Below are positions 24,183 through 33,016 of a stretch of DNA of 64,000 nucleotides, piece after piece. Source of the stretch: Eikenella halliae (GTDB lineage: Bacteria > Pseudomonadota > Gammaproteobacteria > Burkholderiales > Neisseriaceae); NCBI RefSeq assembly GCF_001648475.1, contig NZ_LXSQ01000020.1, forward strand, positions 124,001 to 188,000, read 5' to 3'. Numbering within the stretch: the stretch's first letter is position 1; every line of letters starts with the position of its first letter. Made by a program: the position numbers and the translations under genes. Under the pieces are notes generated by a model that saw nothing but the letters and a program-made list of their open reading frames with translations, was not told the origin of the DNA and made no database searches.

Positions 24183-25187
24183 TCAGGCCTGCCGCCAGGG
24201 GCAGGACCAGTATTCGTGTTGCTCGGACTGTGCGGACAAAAAAGCGGCCAGTCCGTTGTATTGCGCTTCGGCACTCTCCAGCGCATTGAGGCGGCGACGC
24301 TCGGTTTCGCCTTCCGGCAGGTCGGCCAGATACCAGCCGATGTGTTTGCGGGCAATGCGCATACCGGCCACTTCGCCGTAGAAGCCGTACATAGCACGGA
24401 TATGGCCGAGCAGGGCTTCGGAGGCTACCTGAAAAGGCAGCGGCGGCGGCAGGCTGCCGTGTGCGAGGTAGTGCGCCACATCGCGAAACAGCCAAGGCCG
24501 GCCTTGGGCGGCGCGGCCGATCATCACGCCGTCGGCGCCGGTTTTGGCCAATACGCGCGCGGCTTTCTGCGGGCTGTCGATATCGCCGTTTACCCACACG
24601 GGAATGCTCAGGCGGCGTTTGGCTTCGGCAATCAGGCCGTATTCAGCCTGGCCGCGATACATTTGGGTGCGGGTGCGGCCGTGTATGGCGATGGCGGCAA
24701 TACCGGCGTCCTCGGCCATGCGGGCAACGGTGAGGATGTTTTTGTGCTCGTCGTGCCAGCCCAGCCTTGTTTTGAGCGTAACCGGCACATCCACCGCGCG
24801 CACCACGGCATGTAAAATTTCGGCCACCAAGGGCTCGTTTTGCAGCAGGGCGCTGCCGGCCTGCACCTGGCATACTTTCTTGGCCGGGCAGCCCATATTG
24901 ATGTCGATGAGCTGCGCGCCCTGTGCCACGTTGTAGCGGGCAGCTTCGGCCATTTGAGCCGGGTTGCTGCCGGCAATCTGCACGGCAATCACCCCGCTTT
25001 CGCCGCTGCGGTCGATGCGGTTGAGGGTTTTGCGCGTGTTTTGCAGATCGGGGTTGCTGCTGATCATTTCGCCCACTGTCCAGCCGGCGCCGAATTGGCG
25101 CGCCAGCATACGGAACGGTTTATCGGTGATGCCGGCCATCGGCGCGAGCGCCACGGCGGGGGAAACAGTGTAGGGGCCGATTTGCAT
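24183..25187 (-). CDS. dusB: tRNA-dihydrouridine synthase B
   Basis: A 334-aa FMN enzyme that reduces uridine in tRNA. PMAGITDKPFR, the catalytic Cys in NMGCPAKKVCQVQAGSALLQ, KTRLGWHDEH, IHGRTRTQMYRGQA and GADGVMIGRAAQGRPWLF are all present. MQIGPYTVSPAVAL is the chosen start. A DUS is read in frame as FQVAS near 24420-24432. fis follows 102 bp downstream. Confidence 0.95.
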   Translation of the reverse strand: MQIGPYTVSPAVALAPMAGITDKPFRMLARQFGAGWTVGEMISSNPDLQNTRKTLNRIDRSGESGVIAVQIAGSNPAQMAEAARYNVAQGAQLIDINMGCPAKKVCQVQAGSALLQNEPLVAEILHAVVRAVDVPVTLKTRLGWHDEHKNILTVARMAEDAGIAAIAIHGRTRTQMYRGQAEYGLIAEAKRRLSIPVWVNGDIDSPQKAARVLAKTGADGVMIGRAAQGRPWLFRDVAHYLAHGSLPPPLPFQVASEALLGHIRAMYGFYGEVAGMRIARKHIGWYLADLPEGETERRRLNALESAEAQYNGLAAFLSAQSEQHEYWSCPWRQA

Positions 25188-25299
25188 AAAGCTGAACTGC
25201 TGTAAATTGGGAATTGTACATTTTTTAGACAAAGCCTCCAAGTGCGGCGGCGGTTGTCGGAACGGGCATGCTTATTTACAATGCGTGCCGTTATTGTTT

Positions 25300-25336
25300 T
25301 TCAGGTAGCCTGCAATTGCGAAGAAGGCTACCTGAA
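25300..25336. repeat. Inverted DUS pair in the dusB/phosphatase divergent gap
   Basis: TTCAGGTAGCCT (25300-25311) and AGGCTACCTGAA (25325-25336). As the flanking genes diverge, it is not a terminator of either. Confidence 0.7.
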
Positions 25337-25396
25337 AGTTTCATTTGAATAGCGTGTTACAGAATTAAATAAAGAGATTACGCAATGGGAGCAAAA

Positions 25397-25996
25397 ATGA
25401 ATAAAACCTGTTTGGGCGGGCTGTTGCTGGCACTTATGCTGAGCGCCTGTGCGCAGCCGCAGGCACAGGTGCAAACGCCGCCGGCCGGGCAGCCGGCTTG
25501 GGCGGAGCAGGTGAGCAAGGCAGCCAATCTGTATCGGGTGGACGACAAACTCTACCGCAGCGAGCAGCCTGTGGAAGAAGATGTGGCGCTGTTGCAATCT
25601 TTGAACGTGAAAAGCGTGGTGAATCTGCGCTACTTCAACCGTAGCGGCGACCGCAAAGTATTGGCCGACCGGGGTATCGCGCTGTTCAACCGCCCGTTGC
25701 TCACTTGGCGGATTACGCCGCAGCAGGTGGCCGAAACGCTATATTTGATTGAACGGCAGCAGGCTGAAGGGCCGGTGTTGATTCATTGCTACCACGGCGC
25801 CGACCGCACCGGCCTGATTGCTGGCATGTACCGCATCATCTACCAGGGCTGGACGGTGGAGCAGGCCAAAAATGAAATGCGCCACGGCCCCTATGGCTTC
25901 CACAGCGTCTGGCGCAATATCGAGGATTTGTTTACCGAGGAAAACGTACGCCAAGTGCGGGCTCATTTGCAGCAGTTGCGTTCGCAGCCTAAATAG
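25397..25996 (+). CDS. Dual-specificity/tyrosine phosphatase-like lipoprotein
   Basis: A 199-aa lipoprotein (signal MNKTCLGGLLLALMLSAC; an ATG at 25385 is also possible). The signature CYHGADRTG is the Cys-x5-Arg active-site loop of protein tyrosine phosphatases; the upstream Asp may be supplied in the NRSGDRK loop. Similar secreted phosphatases occur in other Gram-negative bacteria. The substrate (phosphotyrosine, phosphoinositide or other) is unknown. Confidence 0.82.
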   Translation: MNKTCLGGLLLALMLSACAQPQAQVQTPPAGQPAWAEQVSKAANLYRVDDKLYRSEQPVEEDVALLQSLNVKSVVNLRYFNRSGDRKVLADRGIALFNRPLLTWRITPQQVAETLYLIERQQAEGPVLIHCYHGADRTGLIAGMYRIIYQGWTVEQAKNEMRHGPYGFHSVWRNIEDLFTEENVRQVRAHLQQLRSQPK

Positions 25997-26023
25997 CCGA
26001 AAAATAAGTTTTCAGGTAGCCTA

Positions 26024-26052
26024 TTGCCTTACCGGATGTTTTTAAGTACAAT
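26024..26052 (+). promoter_or_regulatory. Probable rpmE promoter
   Basis: TTGCCT (26024-26029), 17 nt, TACAAT (26047-26052), 58 nt before the rpmE start. Confidence 0.6.
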
Positions 26053-26110
26053 CCGCCGCTTGTCTGTAGTATAGGCAAATTCCCTATACCCGCTTTTTAA
26101 AGGAAAAACC

Positions 26111-26326
26111 ATGAAACCTGAAATTCATCCCGACTACCATGAAGTCAATGTTACCTGCTCTTGCGGCAACAAATTCACCACTAAATCTGCCATGAGCAAA
26201 ACCGAATTCAACATCGAAGTTTGCTCTGAGTGCCACCCGTTCTACACTGGAAAACAGAAGATCGTGGATAGCGCCGGCCGTGTGGATAAATTCAATCAGA
26301 AATACGGCAATATGTTCAAACGCTAA
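26111..26326 (+). CDS. rpmE: 50S ribosomal protein L31, zinc-binding form
   Basis: A 71-aa L31. TCSCGNKFTT and VCSECHPFYTG supply the Cys ligands of the C+ (zinc-binding) type, so the protein can act as a zinc reservoir. RVDKFNQKYG ends the family block. AAAGGAAAAACC precedes the start. A strong terminator follows. Confidence 0.97.
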   Translation: MKPEIHPDYHEVNVTCSCGNKFTTKSAMSKTEFNIEVCSECHPFYTGKQKIVDSAGRVDKFNQKYGNMFKR

Positions 26327-26344
26327 TTTGCTGCCGTGTTTCTC

Positions 26345-26370
26345 CGAGGCTGCCGAGAGGCAGCCTTTTG
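26345..26370 (+). terminator. Terminator of rpmE
   Basis: AGGCTGCC and GGCAGCCT with a GAGA loop, then TTTT. It resembles a DUS but differs at core bases. Confidence 0.8.
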
Positions 26371-26556
26371 TTTTGCCTGAAAATAGGGCGGGATAGTAGG
26401 GAATAGATGCCAAGCACAGGCTGCATGCAACAGAAATGAAAAGTTTTGACTGAAGCAGTTGGAAAATGGCATAGGCAGGCCATATTGAGCAGTGCAGGTT
26501 GGCACATAAGATGCTACCTGAAAAACAGCATTAAATTTTTTTTGCCACGCCACACC

Positions 26557-27312
26557 ATGAGCCGCGCCGTTTCCATCACCACCTACAATATCCACAAAGG
26601 CATGTCGCCGTTAAATCGGCGGCTACAACTGCCGCAAATAGTCGATGCCCTGCAGCATCTCGACACCGATATCCTGTTTTTGCAGGAAGTGCAGGGCGTG
26701 CACCACAAACGGCAGCAGAACGTGCCCGAATTTCCTGCCGAGCCACACGGCGAAGTGATTGGCCGGCAGCTCGCTTTTGCCTGCAGTTATGGCCAAAACG
26801 CCACCTATGCCGGCCGCCACCACGGCAACGCTATCCTCAGCCGCCTGCCGCTGCAGATGCGCACTAATCTAAACGTATCGGTAAACCGGCTCGAACAACG
26901 CGGCGTACTGCATTGCGAAATTCAACCACCCGGCTGGGATAGGCCGCTTATCTGCCTCTGCGTACACCTCAATCTGCGTGAGGCTGACCGCAAACGGCAA
27001 TACCGCACCATTGCTGACTATATCGAACACCAGATTCCATCCGATGCCCCGCTAATTCTTGCCGGCGACTTCAACGACTGGCGGCAACGCTCATGCAGCC
27101 GCTTCGGCCAACTGCTCGGTTTAGACGAAGCTTTCGCTCATCTGCCCGCAGGGCGGCCGAAAACCTTCCCTGCAAGGCTGCCCATACTCAGCCTAGACCG
27201 CATCTACACCCGCCATCTCACCGTATTAAATGCAGTAAGCCACCAAGGCCTGCCGTGGCAGCAACTCTCCGATCATCTGCCCCTATCCGCAGTAGTCTTG
27301 CCGAAGTGGTAG
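26557..27312 (+). CDS. Endonuclease/exonuclease/phosphatase family protein
   Basis: A 251-aa member of the EEP (DNase I-like) fold. TTYNIHKGMS, LFLQEVQGVH, AGRHHGNAILSR, CLCVHLNLREADR, LAGDFNDWR and the final QLSDHLPLSAVV supply the expected Asn, Glu, His and Asp residues. No signal peptide is visible. It could be a phosphodiesterase or a nuclease. The start MSRAVSITTYN is chosen on homology; the upstream frame is noise. Confidence 0.85.
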   Translation: MSRAVSITTYNIHKGMSPLNRRLQLPQIVDALQHLDTDILFLQEVQGVHHKRQQNVPEFPAEPHGEVIGRQLAFACSYGQNATYAGRHHGNAILSRLPLQMRTNLNVSVNRLEQRGVLHCEIQPPGWDRPLICLCVHLNLREADRKRQYRTIADYIEHQIPSDAPLILAGDFNDWRQRSCSRFGQLLGLDEAFAHLPAGRPKTFPARLPILSLDRIYTRHLTVLNAVSHQGLPWQQLSDHLPLSAVVLPKW

Positions 27313-27425
27313 TCAGCGGTGAAGTAATCAGCAGCCCATCCGAGGCTACCTGAAATTAAATTCTTGCCAGCCGCCGCCGCCCAGTCCACAATAAGCCCCT
27401 TTCCAACCACAGTAAAACACAAGCC

Positions 27426-28478
27426 ATGAGCCACGCCCAAACCTTCAGCCGCACCGACGACGTACGCATCCGCAGCATCAGCGAACTGCTGCCCCCCATC
27501 GCCCACCTCTACGAACTGCCCATCAGCGAAGCCGCCGCCGATTTGGTGGAAACTACCCGCCACCGGATTGCCGACCTGGTGCACGGCCGCGACCAGCGCC
27601 TGCTCGTCATCATCGGCCCCTGCTCCATCCACGATCCCAAAGCCGCCCTCGAATACGCCCAACGCCTGCTGCCCCTGCGCAAAAAATACGAAAAAGAGCT
27701 GCTGATCGTGATGCGCGTTTATTTTGAAAAACCGCGCACCACCGTCGGCTGGAAAGGGCTCATCAACGACCCGTATCTCAACGGCACCTTCGACATCAAC
27801 TTCGGCCTGCGCCAGGCCCGCCGCCTGCTGTTGGATTTAAACAACCTCGGCATGCCCGCCTCTACCGAATTTCTCGACATGATTACCCCGCAGTATTACG
27901 CCGACCTCATCTCCTGGGGCGCCATCGGCGCGCGCACCACCGAAAGCCAGGTGCACCGCGAGCTCGCCAGCGGCCTCTCCTGCCCGGTCGGCTTCAAAAA
28001 CGGCACCGACGGTAACCTCAAAATCGCCATCGATGCCATTGGCGCCGCCTCCCATCCGCACCACTTCCTTTCCGTTACCAAAGCCGGCCACTCCGCCATC
28101 GTCCACACCGCCGGCAACCCCGACTGCCACGTCATCCTGCGCGGCGGCAAAGAGCCGAACTACAGCGCGGAACACGTTAAAGCCGCCGCCGAACAGCTGG
28201 ACAAAGCCGGCGTAACGCCCAAGCTGATGGTGGATTTCAGCCACGCCAACAGCCGCAAAGACTACACCCGCCAAATGGAAGTGGCGCGTGATGTGGCCGC
28301 GCAGCTGCAAAACGGCGAGCAAAACATCATGGGCATCATGGTGGAAAGCCACTTGGTGGAAGGCCGCCAAGACAAGCCCGAAACCTACGGCCAAAGCATC
28401 ACCGACGCCTGCATCGGCTGGGATGCCACCGAAGAGCTGCTTGCCTTGATGGCCGAAGCCAATCGCGGCAGGGTGTGA
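27426..28478 (+). CDS. aroG: DAHP synthase, type I (AroG-like)
   Basis: A 350-aa enzyme for the first step of the shikimate pathway. It aligns closely with E. coli AroG in memory: VIGPCSIHDPKAALEYAQRL, RVYFEKPRTTVGWKGLINDP, SWGAIGARTTESQVHRELA and GVMVESHLVEG-like MVESHLVEGRQD. All metal and substrate residues look intact. Feedback specificity (Phe or Tyr) cannot be told from this reading. A DUS follows the stop (about 28486-28497). Confidence 0.95.
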   Translation: MSHAQTFSRTDDVRIRSISELLPPIAHLYELPISEAAADLVETTRHRIADLVHGRDQRLLVIIGPCSIHDPKAALEYAQRLLPLRKKYEKELLIVMRVYFEKPRTTVGWKGLINDPYLNGTFDINFGLRQARRLLLDLNNLGMPASTEFLDMITPQYYADLISWGAIGARTTESQVHRELASGLSCPVGFKNGTDGNLKIAIDAIGAASHPHHFLSVTKAGHSAIVHTAGNPDCHVILRGGKEPNYSAEHVKAAAEQLDKAGVTPKLMVDFSHANSRKDYTRQMEVARDVAAQLQNGEQNIMGIMVESHLVEGRQDKPETYGQSITDACIGWDATEELLALMAEANRGRV

Positions 28479-28524
28479 GCGACAGGCTACCTGAAAAATT
28501 TTAATCTTCACCGTAGGAGTAACG

Positions 28525-29136
28525 ATGATGAATAACCAACCACAACAATATACCCATAATGAAGTTAGCTTGTCAGAAGAGGGCAGTAATTTTCGGGATA
28601 TATATCAATCGAGAGTCTTGGAGACGGAAAGTGAATATGCGGATGAAATGGAGGTGGATCTTGCCGAAGGGTGGCAGCGTATTGTAGCCGGAATTATTGA
28701 TTGGGTTCTATGGAGTGTTTTTATGGTTCCTATGCAGCTTGCCGGAGTGTTGGCTATTTTGGGAGGAGTGATAGGAGGGTCATGGCAGGCTGAAGATAAA
28801 TTATTATTATTGGGGTTGGTACTGATAACTATCGCATTTTGTATATATCAGATAGTTATTATGGCTAAAGACGGGCAGAGCTTGGGTAAGAAGATTTTAA
28901 GAATTCGGGTCATTACCGAAGACGGAGAAAACCCAGGATTCGTAAAATATGTTTTGGTTCGTGTACTCCTCTTTTACCTCCTAGTGGCCATTGCTCCTGC
29001 CTTTCTGGGGGAGACTGTTGCGGCAACAGTGTTTTGGGTATGTGCAATTGCATGCGTCATCATGCTCTTCATAGAAGGCCGAAACCGCCAAACCCTGCAA
29101 GACCTATTGGCCAAAACCTTGGTGATCAAAAACTAA
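28525..29136 (+). CDS. RDD family membrane protein, copy 1
   Basis: A 203-aa membrane protein: acidic cytosolic N-terminus (ESEYADEMEVDLAEGWQR), an RDD-type Arg-Asp-like helix start (RIVAGIIDWVLW), then three or four hydrophobic segments. SLGKKILRIRVITEDG and RQTLQDLLAKTLVIKN are almost identical to the next gene. Many codons here are AT-rich, unlike its neighbours. Function of RDD proteins is mostly unknown; some are ion exchangers. Confidence 0.85.
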   Translation: MMNNQPQQYTHNEVSLSEEGSNFRDIYQSRVLETESEYADEMEVDLAEGWQRIVAGIIDWVLWSVFMVPMQLAGVLAILGGVIGGSWQAEDKLLLLGLVLITIAFCIYQIVIMAKDGQSLGKKILRIRVITEDGENPGFVKYVLVRVLLFYLLVAIAPAFLGETVAATVFWVCAIACVIMLFIEGRNRQTLQDLLAKTLVIKN

Positions 29137-29288
29137 CCTTTTGCCGTTCCAACAACAAAAGGCTACCTGAAAAAACATAAATATTTACAAACCGCACCAA
29201 ACTGTTAAAATTCATCACTTTCCAACAACGTCTATTTTAACAAGGGCTGAGGCACAAAAGATTGCGGCTGCCCTAGGGAGATACACTC

Positions 29289-29846
29289 ATGCAAGATTTC
29301 CGCGAAAACCCAAACGAAAACTTCCGCCAAGCTTATGCTTCCACCACAGTGGAAAACGAGCTATTCGATGACAATGAAATGGAAGTGGATCTGGCCAGCC
29401 CGTGGCAGCGGATGGGCGCCAGAATTATGGACGGTCTCCCCTTTGCCGGTATCGGTATTTTGGCAGCCATTTTAGTAGCCTTCACGGGCGGGAGTGATGG
29501 TAAGGCAGCGATGGCTGTAATTATTTTGGCTGTTGTGGCAGCTATCGGCTTGTTGATTTACAACCTAGTCATCATGGCACGCGACGGCCAAAGTATCGGC
29601 AAAAAAATCGTAGGTATCCGTGTGATTACCGAAGACGGTGATAACCCAGGTTTTGTTAAATACTGCTTGGTGCGCGAGATTGGCTATAACTTCATTTTTA
29701 CCCTAATTGGAATAGTTAATGAAAACTTGGGCGATGCACTGGCAACCATTGCCGGCATTATCTGTGTTGTGATGCTCTTCATGGAAAGCCGCAACCGCCA
29801 AACCCTGCAGGATTTGCTGGCGAAGACTTTGGTTATCAAAAACTAA
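29289..29846 (+). CDS. RDD family membrane protein, copy 2
   Basis: A 185-aa paralogue of the preceding gene. It shares NEMEVDLASPWQRMGARIMDG, IGKKIVGIRVITEDGDN and the C-terminal RNRQTLQDLLAKTLVIKN. It is shorter in the loop between the first two helices. Tandem duplication is obvious. GC content is higher than in copy 1. Confidence 0.85.
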   Translation: MQDFRENPNENFRQAYASTTVENELFDDNEMEVDLASPWQRMGARIMDGLPFAGIGILAAILVAFTGGSDGKAAMAVIILAVVAAIGLLIYNLVIMARDGQSIGKKIVGIRVITEDGDNPGFVKYCLVREIGYNFIFTLIGIVNENLGDALATIAGIICVVMLFMESRNRQTLQDLLAKTLVIKN

Positions 29847-29910
29847 ACTTTCTGCCGTTCTTCCAATAAAGGCTACCTGAAAAGGCATCTGTCCGCTTTC
29901 AGGTAGTCTT

Positions 29911-30017
29911 TATAGTGGATTAACAAAAATCAGGACAAGGCGGCGAGCCGCAGACAGTACAAATATAGTACGGCAAGGCGAGCCAACGCTGTACTGGTTT
30001 AAATTTCATTCACTATA
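29911..30017 (+). mobile_element. Correia-like miniature element, copy E
   Basis: A 107-bp copy with ends TATAGTGGATTAACAAAAA and AAATTTCATTCACTATA; the right end is of the ATTTAAA type and differs from the left, so its terminal repeats are imperfect. Interior CAGGACAAGGCGGCGAGCC and CGCAGACAGTAC are conserved. Confidence 0.85.
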
Positions 30018-30330
30018 GTATGTGGGTGGGTGGGCGGGTATGAAGCCCACGTCTGCAGGTTTCAGGTAGCCATCAACATTTGGGAGGGCTAGGAATAGTG
30101 GTATGCCAAGGCAATACTATGTGTTGGCAAAATCCACTGCCGAATCTATAACGTCGTCCTGCCTCCGAGTGGCTGCCCAGAGATCTGATACGGGATATCG
30201 GGCATAAATGCCAGCTCTACGGGCTGTTTGGAAAAGTGGTAGGTTGGATGCTGATGACATCTTGCACAAAGGCAGCTTAAAAAAACGCATGAGCAACGAA
30301 AGCCACTTTTCGCAGGCTGCGGAAGCGGAA
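30018..30330. other. Non-coding gap between copy E and sitD
   Basis: About 310 bp without a convincing gene. Short open stretches in several frames are interrupted by stops; it may be the remnant of a gene or insertion sequence that I cannot identify. One TTTCAGGTAGCC lies near 30060. Confidence 0.4.
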
Positions 30331-30333
30331 AAG

Positions 30334-30358
30334 TCTACCTGAAATTTTCAGGTAGCCT
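30334..30358. terminator. Terminator of the sit operon
   Basis: GTCTACCTGAAA and TTTCAGGTAGCCTTT, a DUS pair with one altered arm, about 21 bp beyond the sitD stop. Confidence 0.6.
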
Positions 30359-30379
30359 TTGTGTTTGGGTGGCCTATCC

Positions 30380-31231
30380 TCATTCGGCAACGGCTTCGTG
30401 CCTGCCGAAGGCCTGCCGCAGTTTGTTCCAAATTAGGGCGAGGAGGAAGAGGGCAGCTTGCAGGATGACGATGCTGGGGCCGGTGGCGGAGTTGAGGTGG
30501 TAGCTGAGCAGGGTGCCGGCGAGGCTGGTGAACACGGAGGCGGCGACCACGATAATCATCATGCGCTCGAAGCGCTTGGTGAGCAGGAAGGCGGTGATGC
30601 CGGGGGAAATGAGCATGGCCACCACCAGCACCACGCCGGCCACCTGCATGGCGGTGATGATGGTCAGCGCGAGCAGGGTGAGCAGGCTGTAGTGCAGGAA
30701 CTGCGGGGAGAGGCCGGCGATGCGCGCTTGGGCGGGGTCGAAGCAGTAGAGCATGAAGTCGCGCCGTTTGAGCAGCACGGCCACGGCCACGGCGGCGCAG
30801 ATGGCGAAGGTTTGCAGCAGCTCTTCGTGGCTCACGCCCAGCACGTTGCCGAACAGGATGTGGGTGAGGTGTTGGTCGGTTTCCACTTTGGTAAACAACA
30901 CGAGGCCGAGCGCGAACATGCCGGAGAACACGATGCCCATCACGGTGTCTTCTTTGAGGCGGCTGTTGTTTTTCAGGTAGCCCACGCCCACGGAGCAGAG
31001 CAGGCCGGAAGCGAATGCGCCGATTTGCAGCGGAATGCCGAACACAAAGGCTAGCACGATGCCGGGCAGCACCGCGTGCGATACCGCGTCGCCCATCAGC
31101 GACCAGCCTTTGAGCACCAGATAGCAGGAGAGCAGCCCGCAGGTAACGGACACAATCAGCGCGGTGAGCAGGGCATTCTGCATGAAAGGGAAGGCGAGCG
31201 GCTCGGCAAACCAGTTGATCAGCTCAGACAT
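30380..31231 (-). CDS. sitD: Mn/Fe ABC transporter permease (SitD-like)
   Basis: A 283-aa membrane protein of the ABC-3 family. SLMGDAVSHAVLPGIVLAF, LVLFTKVETDQHLTHILFG and VVLVVAMLISPGITAFLL are family marks; about eight hydrophobic helices. The start MSELINWFAEPL overlaps the end of sitC by 8 bp. A DUS is read in frame as GYLKNN. It forms the membrane channel with SitC. Confidence 0.9.
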   Translation of the reverse strand: MSELINWFAEPLAFPFMQNALLTALIVSVTCGLLSCYLVLKGWSLMGDAVSHAVLPGIVLAFVFGIPLQIGAFASGLLCSVGVGYLKNNSRLKEDTVMGIVFSGMFALGLVLFTKVETDQHLTHILFGNVLGVSHEELLQTFAICAAVAVAVLLKRRDFMLYCFDPAQARIAGLSPQFLHYSLLTLLALTIITAMQVAGVVLVVAMLISPGITAFLLTKRFERMMIIVVAASVFTSLAGTLLSYHLNSATGPSIVILQAALFLLALIWNKLRQAFGRHEAVAE

Positions 31232-32096
31232 GGCCGGCCTCCGTTTCTTCCGCCTGCGGTGCGGTGCCGAATTTTTGCCGCAACAGGCCATATTTGGGCG
31301 CAAACACGAAGGCGAGCAGGAACAGCAGGCTTTGCAGGCTAACAATCACGCCGCCGGTGGCGCCGTCGAGGAAAAAGCTGATATAGGCGCCCAAGGCGCA
31401 GGTGAGAATACCGAGCGCTACGGCAATCAGCACCAGCTTGCCGAAACGGTCGGTGAGCAGATAGGCGGTAGCGCCGGGGGTAACCACCATGGCGATCACC
31501 AAAATCGCGCCCACGGTTTGCAGCGCGGCCACCACGCAGGCGCTGAGCAGGCAGAAAAACAAAATTTTATAGCGCAACGGCGAGAGGCCGACGGCCACGG
31601 CCTGGGTTTCGTCAAAAAACACCAAGAGCAGGTTTTTCCAAGTGAGCAGCATAAACAGCAGGCACACGCCGATGATGATGGCTACCTGAAAAATATCTTC
31701 GTCGGCAATGCCCAAAATATTGCCCAACACGATTTCCTGCACGTTGACTGCAGTCGGGTTCACCGACACGATAAACAGGCCGATGGCAAAGAAGGTGGTG
31801 AAGATAAAGCCGATTACCGCATCTTCTTTCAGCTGCGTGATGGCGCGTATCCATAAAATCGACAGTGCCGCCAAAATGCCGGATACAAACGCACCGGCGG
31901 AATAGGGCAGGCCGAGCGCATAGGTAACCGCCACGCCGGGTACCACCGAGTGCGACAGCGCGTCGCCAATCAGCGACCAGCCTTTGAGCATCAAATAAGA
32001 TGACAAAAACGCGCACATGCCGCCCACCGCCGCGCTCAGCACGATGGCTTTCACCATGTATTCGTAGGCAAACGGCTCCAGCAGCATGTCTAGCAT
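31224..32096 (-). CDS. sitC: Mn/Fe ABC transporter permease (SitC-like)
   Basis: A 290-aa ABC-3 permease: SLIGDALSHSVVPGVAVTY, FIVSVNPTAVNVQEIVLGN and ILVIAMVVTPGATAYLLTD. It overlaps sitB by 7 bp and sitD by 8 bp, so the three genes are translationally coupled. A DUS is read as FQVAI near 31681-31692. Confidence 0.92.
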   Translation of the reverse strand: MLDMLLEPFAYEYMVKAIVLSAAVGGMCAFLSSYLMLKGWSLIGDALSHSVVPGVAVTYALGLPYSAGAFVSGILAALSILWIRAITQLKEDAVIGFIFTTFFAIGLFIVSVNPTAVNVQEIVLGNILGIADEDIFQVAIIIGVCLLFMLLTWKNLLLVFFDETQAVAVGLSPLRYKILFFCLLSACVVAALQTVGAILVIAMVVTPGATAYLLTDRFGKLVLIAVALGILTCALGAYISFFLDGATGGVIVSLQSLLFLLAFVFAPKYGLLRQKFGTAPQAEETEAGHV

Positions 32097-33016
32097 GAGC
32101 CGCTCCCTTCGCTGCCGTTTTCCTGCTCTGCACAGCTGCCTTGGGCATCGCTGCAGCAGGGTACGGCGGGCGGATCGTGTTTGGCTTGGCCGTAGAACAC
32201 GGCGGGGCGTTCGTCGTCGGTGAGCACGGTGAGCACGCGGCGGTCTTCATCGTCGTGCAAATCGCTGCCGGAGAGGCGGAAATGGCGCAGCACGCCGCCG
32301 AAGGCCAATTCGAGGTTGTGCTGGTTGAAAGTGTGTTCGGTGCGGCCGGCGGCCAGCACGGTACGGTTGATCATCACCACTTGGTCGCAAAAATCGGGCA
32401 CCATGCCGAGGTTGTGGGTGGACACCAAAATCAGGTGCCCTTGCGCGCGCAGTTGGCCGAGCAAATCCACAATCGCATCTTCGGTTTTCACATCCACACC
32501 GGTAAACGGCTCATCCAGCAAGATAATCTTGCTCTGCTGCGCCAGCGCGCGCGCCAGGAATACGCGTTTTTTCTGCCCGCCGGAGAGCTCGCCGATTTGC
32601 CGCTGCGCCAAATGGGCGATGCCTACCCGTTCCATGGCTTCCTGCACTTTGCGTTTGTCTTCCGCTTTGGGCAGGCGCAGGAAATTCAGGTAGCCGTAGC
32701 GCCCCTGCATCACCACGTCGTACACCGACACGGGAAACTGCCAATCCACTTCCTCGCTCTGCGGCACATAGGCCACCAGATTGCGCTTGAGCGCCTGCGG
32801 CACGGGCAGGCCGCACAGGCGGATGTTGCCCGATTTCGGCTTAATCTGCCCCATCAGGCTTTTAAACAGGGTGGATTTGCCGCTGCCGTTTACGCCCACC
32901 AGCGCGCAGGTGGTGCCGCCTTGCAGCGTGAAGCTCACGTCGCGGATGGCCGTGTGGCCGTTGCTGTAACGAACCGTTACCGATTCAACGCTGATGGAGG
33001 CGGCTTGTTCAGACAT
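32090..33016 (-). CDS. sitB: Mn/Fe ABC transporter ATPase (SitB-like)
   Basis: A 308-aa ATPase. Walker A is VGVNGSGKSTLFKS, the Q-loop region YVPQSEEVDWQFPV, the signature LSGGQKKRVFLARAL, Walker B ILLDEPFTGVD and the H-loop STHNLG. The last 70 or so residues (from about 235) are an extension ending in an acidic Ser/Gly-rich tail, longer than in usual family members. The ATG shares one base with the sitA stop. Confidence 0.93.
   Translation of the reverse strand: MSEQAASISVESVTVRYSNGHTAIRDVSFTLQGGTTCALVGVNGSGKSTLFKSLMGQIKPKSGNIRLCGLPVPQALKRNLVAYVPQSEEVDWQFPVSVYDVVMQGRYGYLNFLRLPKAEDKRKVQEAMERVGIAHLAQRQIGELSGGQKKRVFLARALAQQSKIILLDEPFTGVDVKTEDAIVDLLGQLRAQGHLILVSTHNLGMVPDFCDQVVMINRTVLAAGRTEHTFNQHNLELAFGGVLRHFRLSGSDLHDDEDRRVLTVLTDDERPAVFYGQAKHDPPAVPCCSDAQGSCAEQENGSEGSGSC

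Noticed and set aside
30018..30330. Remnant of a transposase gene
   Set aside because: Short fragments can be read, but no frame is continuous and no transposase motif could be recognised.
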